Source: Marinimicrococcus sp033875255
Lineage (GTDB): Bacteria; Pseudomonadota; Alphaproteobacteria; Geminicoccales; Geminicoccaceae
Length of the DNA stretch: 64,000 nucleotides
NCBI GenBank assembly: GCA_033875255.1
Contig: JAWZSN010000013.1
Span: 62,001 to 126,000, forward strand
Direction of reading: 5' to 3'
The translations under genes and the position numbers were made by a program. Shown piece by piece: positions 56,157 through 64,000 of this stretch. The number at the start of each line of letters is the position of its first letter. Positions within the stretch are counted from its first letter, which is position 1. Below the pieces are notes generated by a model that searched no databases, was not told the DNA's origin, and worked only from the letters and a program-made list of their open reading frames with translations.

Positions 56157-57437
56157 CTACTCCGCCGCCTGCGGCACGCGCCGGGGGTTTCTCGGGTCCT
56201 GCTCCCAGGTCATGTAGGGCAGGCCGTTGTTCACCGGGACCATGGTGATGCAGCCTTCCACCGGGCAGGCGTGGGCGCAGAGGTTGCAGCCGACGCATTC
56301 GGCGTCGATCACCTCGTAGCGCCTGGCGCCGTCCGTGCGCAGGGCGGCGATGGCCTGGTGGGAAGTGTCCTCGCAGGCGATGTGGCACAGGCCGCACTTG
56401 ATGCAGAGGTCCTGGTCGATCCGGGCCTTGATGTCCCAGTTCATGTCGAGGTCCTTCCAGTCCACGTAGTTGGGCACGGCGGCCCCGCGGAAGTCCTCGA
56501 TGCTCCGGTAGCCCTTCTGGTCCATCCAGTTGGAGAGCCCGGTGACCATGTCCTCGACGATCCTGAAGCCGTAGTGCATCGCCGCGGTGCAGACCTGGGC
56601 GCTGCCGGCGCCCATGGCGATGAACTCGGCGGCATCACGCCAGGTCTCGATGCCGCCGATCCCGGAGATGGGCAGGCCGCGGCACTCGGCGTCGCGGGCG
56701 ATCTCGCCCACCATGCAAAGGGCGATGGGCTTGACCGCCGGCCCGCAATAGCCGCCGTGCGCCCCTTTGCCGTGGACGGTGGGCATCGGCGTCATGAGGT
56801 CGAGGTCGACGCCGGTGATCGAGTTGATGGTGTTGATGAGCGAGACCGCGTCGGCGCCGCCGCGCCTGGCCGCCCTCGCCGGGGCCAGGATGTTGGTGAC
56901 GTTGGGCGTGAGCTTGACGAACACAGGCATCCGCGTGTGCGCCTTGCACCAGCGCACCACCATCTCGATATAGTCCGGCACCTGGCCCACGGCCGAGCCC
57001 ATGCCGCGCTCGCTCATCCCGTGCGGGCAGCCGAAATTGAGCTCCACCCCGTCGGCGCCGGTCTCCTCGACCACTCCGAGGATCGCCTTCCAGCTCTCCT
57101 CCTCGCAAGGCACCATGAGCGAGACCAGGATGGCGCGGTCGGGCCAGTCCTTCTTGACCCGCTTGATCTCCTGCAGGTTCACCTGCAGCGGCCGGTCGGA
57201 GATCAGCTCGATATTGTTGAAGCCCATCATGCGGTGGCCGCGATAGTGCAACGCGCCGTAGCGGGAGGTGGTGTTGACCACCGGCGGGTCCTCGCCCAGC
57301 GTCTTCCACACCACGCCGCCCCAGCCCGCCTCGAAGGCGCGCACGACGTTGTATTCCTTGTCGGTCGGCGGGGCGCTGGCGAGCCAGAACGGGTTGGGTG
57401 CCTTCACGCCCGCGATCTCGCAGCGAAGGTCGGCCAT
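56157..57437 (-). CDS. preA: NAD-dependent dihydropyrimidine dehydrogenase subunit PreA
   Basis: Catalytic subunit that reduces uracil and thymine to the dihydro forms. The 426 residues form a dihydroorotate-dehydrogenase-like FMN barrel (MADLRCEIAGVKAPNPFWLASAPP, NFGCPHGMSERGMGSAVGQ with the active-site Cys region, ISGIGGIETWRDAAEFI). Two C-terminal 4Fe-4S motifs follow (CIKCGLCHIACEDT and CVGCNLCAHACPVEGC). It is 40 bases after preT. The 155-base gap to the carbamoylase gene contains GGTACCAGGTACC. Confidence 0.95.
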   Translation of the reverse strand: MADLRCEIAGVKAPNPFWLASAPPTDKEYNVVRAFEAGWGGVVWKTLGEDPPVVNTTSRYGALHYRGHRMMGFNNIELISDRPLQVNLQEIKRVKKDWPDRAILVSLMVPCEEESWKAILGVVEETGADGVELNFGCPHGMSERGMGSAVGQVPDYIEMVVRWCKAHTRMPVFVKLTPNVTNILAPARAARRGGADAVSLINTINSITGVDLDLMTPMPTVHGKGAHGGYCGPAVKPIALCMVGEIARDAECRGLPISGIGGIETWRDAAEFIAMGAGSAQVCTAAMHYGFRIVEDMVTGLSNWMDQKGYRSIEDFRGAAVPNYVDWKDLDMNWDIKARIDQDLCIKCGLCHIACEDTSHQAIAALRTDGARRYEVIDAECVGCNLCAHACPVEGCITMVPVNNGLPYMTWEQDPRNPRRVPQAAE

Positions 57438-57477
57438 GGATCGGTCCTCCGAAAGGCGGGTGCCGGGATGCGGACGG

Positions 57478-58821
57478 TCAGTCCATGAGATAGCGGTGGA
57501 TGGCGCGGGCGGCGATCTTTCCATCCTCGACCGCCTGGACGGTCAGGTCCTGGCCCTGGCCGATGGCGTCGCCGCCGGCCCAGACCCGGTCGAGCGAGCT
57601 CATGCGGTCCTCGTTCACCTTGATCTTGCCGCGCTCGATCTCGAGCAGGTCGACCGACCCGTCCAGCGCCGAGGGCACCAGATGCTGGCCGATCGCCTTG
57701 AACACCATGTCGGCGCGGAGCGTGAAGCGGTCATCGGTGCCCATCAGCCGGCCGGTCTGGTCGAGCTGGGTATATTCCAGCTCGACGGCGCGCACATGGT
57801 CGTCCTCGCCGATCAGCCGCACCGGCCGGGTCCAGTGACGGATGGTGACTCCGTTGGTCTGCGCCACCTCCTGCTCGTGGTAGGTGGCGCCCATCTGGCC
57901 AGCGCCACGGCGGTAGGCGATGGTGACGTTGCTGGCCCCCAACCGCCGGCTCTGCACCGCGATGTCGATGGCGGTATTGCCGCCGCCGATCACCACCACG
58001 TCGCGGCCGACGGGCAGGCTCGCCGGATCCGCCTGGCGCAGCCGGGCGATGTAGTCGACGGCGTTGTGCACGCCGGTGAGCTCCTCGCCGGGCAGCCCCA
58101 GCACATTCACGCCGCTCAGGCCCACGCCGATGAAGACAGCGCTGAACTCGCGGCGCAGGTCGCGCAGATGGATGTCGCGGCCGAGCGCCACGCCGCAGCG
58201 CAGCTCTATTCCGCCGACACCGAGGATGAACTCCACCTCCTTTTGGGCAAAGCCGTGCGGCACCTTGTAGGCGGCGATCCCGTACTCGTTGAGACCTCCG
58301 CCCTTGGGGCGCTTCTCGAACACCACGACGTCGTGCCCCCCGCGCGCCAGGGCGTGGGCGCAGGCGAGGCCCGCCGGCCCGGCGCCGACCACGGCGATGC
58401 GCTGACCGGTAGGAGCGGCGCGGGTGAATGGCTGGGCGCCGCTCTCGAGCAGATGGTCGGTGGCGTAGCGCTGGAGCAGCCCGATCTTCACGGGCTTGTT
58501 CTCCTGCGTCGTCCGCACGCAGGCGCCTTCGCAGAGGATCTCGGTGGGGCACACCCGGGCGCAGGCGCCGCCCATGATGTTGGCCTCGAGGATGGTCGTG
58601 GCCGCACCCCCGACATTGTCGGTCTGGATGCCGCGGATGAAGCGTGGGATGTCGATCGAGGTCGGGCACGCCTCGATGCACGGCGCGTCGTGGCAGAAAT
58701 AGCAGCGGCTCGCCTCGACCAGCGCCCGCTTGCGGTCGAGCGGCGGGTACAGCTCGTCGAAATTGGCGTCGTACTCCGCCGGCGTCAGCCTGCCCGCGCG
58801 GATATCGACCGCATTGCCCAT
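57478..58821 (-). CDS. preT: NAD-dependent dihydropyrimidine dehydrogenase subunit PreT
   Basis: Electron-transfer subunit, 447 residues. N-terminal cysteine clusters (CYFCHDAPCIEACPTSIDIP and CARVCPTEILCEGACV) are followed by a FAD motif VVGAGPAGLACAHAL and an NAD motif VVIGGGNTAIDIA. Architecture matches glutamate-synthase-small-subunit-like PreT. The ATG at 58821 is chosen because an AGGGAAGG ribosome site lies 8 bases away; a GTG at 58830 is possible. First gene of the pyrimidine-degradation operon. Confidence 0.93.
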   Translation of the reverse strand: MGNAVDIRAGRLTPAEYDANFDELYPPLDRKRALVEASRCYFCHDAPCIEACPTSIDIPRFIRGIQTDNVGGAATTILEANIMGGACARVCPTEILCEGACVRTTQENKPVKIGLLQRYATDHLLESGAQPFTRAAPTGQRIAVVGAGPAGLACAHALARGGHDVVVFEKRPKGGGLNEYGIAAYKVPHGFAQKEVEFILGVGGIELRCGVALGRDIHLRDLRREFSAVFIGVGLSGVNVLGLPGEELTGVHNAVDYIARLRQADPASLPVGRDVVVIGGGNTAIDIAVQSRRLGASNVTIAYRRGAGQMGATYHEQEVAQTNGVTIRHWTRPVRLIGEDDHVRAVELEYTQLDQTGRLMGTDDRFTLRADMVFKAIGQHLVPSALDGSVDLLEIERGKIKVNEDRMSSLDRVWAGGDAIGQGQDLTVQAVEDGKIAARAIHRYLMD

Positions 58822-58900
58822 GACGCACACCTTCCCTGTGCGGCGGCCCCCTGACGGATGCCGCCGGCTTTTTTGATTATCATGGACGGTAGAGAAAATC

Positions 58901-58914
58901 TGACCGCGCGGTCA
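58901..58914. promoter_or_regulatory. Perfect 14-bp palindrome, TetR/RutR-type operator upstream of preT
   Basis: TGACCGCGCGGTCA is perfectly self-complementary; with flanks it reads CTGACC-GCGC-GGTCAA, close to the RutR box TTGACC-A-NN-T-GGTCAA. Minus-strand TTGACC (58910-58915) could serve as the -35 box of the preT promoter, so binding would block it. It lies 80-95 bases before preT. RutR itself is not in the window; the regulator is inferred. Confidence 0.55.
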
Positions 58915-58937
58915 AGAAGAAGGCAGGAGCGATGGGC

Positions 58938-61400
58938 TCAGCGGTGCGCACGCAGGAGATCACGGTCGGCACCGCAGCGCCTCCGGTCCTCCCAGGCGCG
59001 CAGCCAGCCTGCCAGCTCGGCGCCGGGCAGCGGGCGAGCGAAGAGGAAGCCCTGGCCGGTGCGGCAGCCGAGCTGCTTGAGGAGCTGGAGCTGCTCCGCG
59101 GTCTCGATGCCCTCGGCGATCAGGCCCAGCTGAAGGCGCCGCCCCAGATCGAGCAGGCACTCGACGATGGCGCGCTCCTTGCCGTGCTCGTCGCTTGGCG
59201 GCAGGAAGGCGCGGTCGAGCTTGATGGTGTCGAAGGGCAGGTCGGCGAGGCGGGCCATGCTGGAGTGCCCGGTGCCGAAATCGTCGATCGCCAGACGTAC
59301 GCCGCTGCGGCCCAGCTCGCGCAGCGTCGAGGCCGCCGTCGCACAGTCCGTGAGCTCGTTCTCGACCACCTCGAGCACGATGTCGCCGGGCGCCGCGTGG
59401 CTCTGCCGCAGCTTGCCCAAAAAGCCGTCGAGCCAGCTGTCGCTACGCAGCATCGAGGCCGCCAGATTGACGTGCAGGGCCGGCAGCTCGATTCCGGCCG
59501 CGGTCCATTCGTGAAGCTGATCGACGGCGGTCGCGAGGGTCCACAGGCTGATCGGCATCATCGTGCCGTTGCGCTCGGCGATGTCGAGGAAGCGGGCCGG
59601 CTGGAGCAGGCCCTGCTGCGGGTGGTACCAGCGCAGCAGCGCCTCGACGCCAACCAGCTCCAGTGTGTCGAGCGCGAGAATCGGCTGGTAGTGCAGCGCC
59701 AGCTCGCGCCGCTCGACCGCCTTGCGCAGATCGGCGTCGAGCGTGGCCTTGTGGCGCGCCTCCTCCTGCATCGAGCGCTCGAACATCCGCCAACAGCCGC
59801 GGCCGGCGTTCTTGGCGGCGTAGAGGGCGGCGTCGGCGTTGTTGAGCAGCGTCTGCGGCTCGCTGCCATGCTCGGGGCACAAGGTGATGCCGATACTGGC
59901 GCCGGTCCGCACCACCGCCGAGCCCAGGGGGATGGGCTCGGCCAGGGCGCCCACGATGCGCTCGGCGAGCGGCGCCAGGTCCTGCTGGCGGTGGTCGAGG
60001 GTGGAGACGATCGCGAACTCGTCGCCGCCCAGACGGGCCACCACGTCACTGCGCCGCACGCAGCTTCGCAGCCGCCGCGCGACCTCGCGCAGCAGCGCGT
60101 CGCCAGTGACGTGGCCGAGCGCATCGTTGACCTGCTTGAAGCGGTCGAGGTCGAGCAGCACCAGGCCGAAACCGCGGCCCGTGCGCCGGGTGCGCAGGCA
60201 GGCCTGCAACAGCTCCTCGTTGAGCAGATGGCGATTGGCCAGCGAGGTCAGTGCGTCGTGGGTGGCGAGGTGGCGGATCACCTCGGTGGCCTGCTTGGAG
60301 CGGTGGATGTCGATGAAGGCGCCGATCATCCGCAGCGGGCGGCCATCGGGGTCGCGCTCCACGACCTTGCCGCGGCTCAAGAACCACCGCCACTCGCCGC
60401 CGCGCGCCTGGACCCGGTGCTCGATCTCGAAGAACTCGCTGCGCCCCGAGAGATGCTCGTGCAGGCGGTACAGGGCCTGATCGCGGTCGTTAGCGTGCAA
60501 CAGGTCGAGCCAGCCCTCGACCCCGCCATTGAGCTCGCCGGGCGCGTAGCCCAATCGGGCGTGCCAGCGGTCGCTGAAGAACACCCGGCCGGCGGCGACG
60601 TCCCAGTCCCAGTAGCCGTCATTGGCGACGTCGAGGGCGAAGTCGAGCTGGCGCCGGGTGCGATCGAGCTCCTGCACGTGGATCGCCCGCCCGAGCGTCT
60701 CGATGACCCGGAGCTCCACGGTGCCGCCTTGCGGGCCCGGACCGACGGCGACCAGCGCCGGCGCCTCGTGGCCGGGATGGCGAAAGCCGACCCAAAGGCG
60801 CGCCGGCGCCTCGCCCGGATGCGGCAGGATGCGGGCCAGCAGCTTCGCCGAGGCGGGGGCGACCAGCTCCAGGAACGAATGTCCCGGGGCGGGCAGCAGG
60901 TCGGGCGGCAGAACCTCCTCCCAGCTGCCCTCCGCCTCGGTCACCCGGCCGGCGTCGTCCAGCAGGCAGCGGGCGAGACTCCGGCCGGGATCCGCGGTAG
61001 CGGGCGGATCCTGCGCTGCCACCGAGGCCGGCCCGCCGCGTTGCGGATCGGCAACTGTCCGGGAGGCCAGCCGCTCGATCGTCAGGGCGAACCTGCTGGC
61101 CCCCTGATCGAGCAGCGGCTGCATCGTGACCTTCCGGCGAAAGGGCCCGTCGCCCAGGGTGAAGGAACGGCGCGGCCGTCCCTGCAGGGCGTCGCGGCAC
61201 TGGTCGAACAACAGGGAGGCGAGAGTGCTGTCGCGGGGCCTGCCTTCCTCGTCGAACCAGTCCAGCGCCGGATCGGCCTGCCACGCCTGGTTGACGGCCA
61301 CCAAGGCAAGCCGCTCGCTGCTCGCGAGGTCGATGACGCCGAGCGGAATCCCGACCACGTCGATCGGCAGCCAGCGTTCGACAGAGATGGGGACTGCCAT
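58938..61400 (-). CDS. PAS-GGDEF-EAL cyclic-di-GMP signalling protein
   Basis: Cytoplasmic protein of 820 residues. Sensor part: two N-terminal regions of PAS type (the second about 255-375, FALDVANDGYWDWDVAAGRVFFSDRW to GAFIDIHRSKQ). The GGDEF domain, with intact LGGDEFAIV at about 455-463, follows THDALTSLANRHLL. The EAL domain has VEALLRWYHPQQGLL (about 583), IDDFGTGHSSMARLADLPFDTIKLDR and EGIET. Both catalytic motifs are present, so both synthesis and breakdown of c-di-GMP are possible. The ATG at 61400 has a GAAGAG ribosome site. It faces a CheB-CheR fusion across a 314-base gap. Confidence 0.92.
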   Translation of the reverse strand: MAVPISVERWLPIDVVGIPLGVIDLASSERLALVAVNQAWQADPALDWFDEEGRPRDSTLASLLFDQCRDALQGRPRRSFTLGDGPFRRKVTMQPLLDQGASRFALTIERLASRTVADPQRGGPASVAAQDPPATADPGRSLARCLLDDAGRVTEAEGSWEEVLPPDLLPAPGHSFLELVAPASAKLLARILPHPGEAPARLWVGFRHPGHEAPALVAVGPGPQGGTVELRVIETLGRAIHVQELDRTRRQLDFALDVANDGYWDWDVAAGRVFFSDRWHARLGYAPGELNGGVEGWLDLLHANDRDQALYRLHEHLSGRSEFFEIEHRVQARGGEWRWFLSRGKVVERDPDGRPLRMIGAFIDIHRSKQATEVIRHLATHDALTSLANRHLLNEELLQACLRTRRTGRGFGLVLLDLDRFKQVNDALGHVTGDALLREVARRLRSCVRRSDVVARLGGDEFAIVSTLDHRQQDLAPLAERIVGALAEPIPLGSAVVRTGASIGITLCPEHGSEPQTLLNNADAALYAAKNAGRGCWRMFERSMQEEARHKATLDADLRKAVERRELALHYQPILALDTLELVGVEALLRWYHPQQGLLQPARFLDIAERNGTMMPISLWTLATAVDQLHEWTAAGIELPALHVNLAASMLRSDSWLDGFLGKLRQSHAAPGDIVLEVVENELTDCATAASTLRELGRSGVRLAIDDFGTGHSSMARLADLPFDTIKLDRAFLPPSDEHGKERAIVECLLDLGRRLQLGLIAEGIETAEQLQLLKQLGCRTGQGFLFARPLPGAELAGWLRAWEDRRRCGADRDLLRAHR

Positions 61401-61714
61401 GGCGGGGCTCTTCACACTCGCGCTATGGGGTCTGGCCTACAACTTTAGATACATGTTTTAGTCGACAGTTCAACGTTTTATTGCAACTGGCACGCGAGAC
61501 GAGTGTCGCTGTAAACCTGTAAGTTGATCGATGGCGGGATTGTCGCCCTGCCAAGTGAGCGGTGATGAAAATTTACCTCGCGCTCAAGTTCATCTTAATG
61601 TTACGCTATCAAGACCACAAGTTATGTTGTGCGACCAGCCTGGCAGCAGTGCCCGGCGGTGGGGGGTGCATGGTCCGGAACATGTCAGCTTCTGGCCTGC
61701 CATCGTGCGGGCAC
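61401..61714. other. AT-richer divergent promoter region
   Basis: About 314 bases without a convincing gene, more AT-rich than the rest. On the minus strand, TTGAAC (61468-61473) and TATCTA (61446-61451) with a 16-base spacer could be the GGDEF-EAL promoter. A plus-strand frame is open from 61565 in phase with the CheB-CheR gene, so that gene might start earlier than given. No other structure was recognised. Confidence 0.35.

Positions 61715-64000
<2,286 letters not shown>

Overview
The window is very GC-rich, densely coded chromosomal DNA with short or overlapping gene junctions. The gene content fits an alphaproteobacterium of the Rhodospirillales/Geminicoccales kind. Supporting evidence is the set sdhCDAB next to a malyl-CoA-lyase-like gene and a mesaconyl-CoA-hydratase-like gene, the ornithine-lipid pair olsB-olsA, the order thioredoxin/LON/Trm112/DUF971, a DctPQM TRAP transporter, dnaK-dnaJ, and a persulfide dioxygenase facing a rhodanese. 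This placement is inference; no rRNA or tRNA gene was recognised.

Layout. 1-4.4 kb: osmoregulated periplasmic glucan genes (opgG and the start of opgH), a small secreted protein, an FAH-family enzyme and an acetyltransferase. 4.4-9 kb: treZ-treY, making trehalose from maltodextrin ends. 9-12 kb: a Gfo/Idh/MocA oxidoreductase and olsBA. 12-17.6 kb: CoA-ester lyase, mesaconyl-CoA hydratase and succinate dehydrogenase, all on the minus strand and closed by a clear rho-independent terminator. 17.6-25.4 kb: an MHYT-GGDEF-EAL protein, an AI-2E-type membrane protein, a divergent sulfide-detoxification pair, a flippase and an iron-type alcohol dehydrogenase. 25.4-27.2 kb is the only long gene-poor stretch. 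It holds a broken IS5-type transposase, a pair of about 115-bp imperfect repeats, short CGAACCCGA repeats and a hairpin. 27.2-41 kb is housekeeping: a DMT transporter, an SDR, chaC, rsmD, a RluB-type synthase, a class-I amidotransferase, DUF599, GST, MFS, sbcDC, and the thioredoxin/LON/Trm112/DUF971 operon. 41-54 kb: a TRAP transporter, uvrB, two small stress-type proteins, dnaKJ, an orphan ABC-type binding protein, a GST with a long proline-rich tail, and rppH. 54-59 kb: a broken SGNH-hydrolase-like gene and a pyrimidine-degradation operon (preT, preA, carbamoylase) with a palindromic TetR/RutR-type operator in front. 59-64 kb: a PAS-GGDEF-EAL protein and a CheB-CheR-PAS fusion whose CheB part has lost its catalytic residues; it runs off the window.

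No defence island, prophage, CRISPR array or clearly new multi-gene system is visible. The most unusual items are the degenerate CheB domain fused to an intact CheR, the structured repeats at 26.4-27.2 kb, the palindrome before preT, and the proline-tailed GST that overlaps rppH tail to tail.
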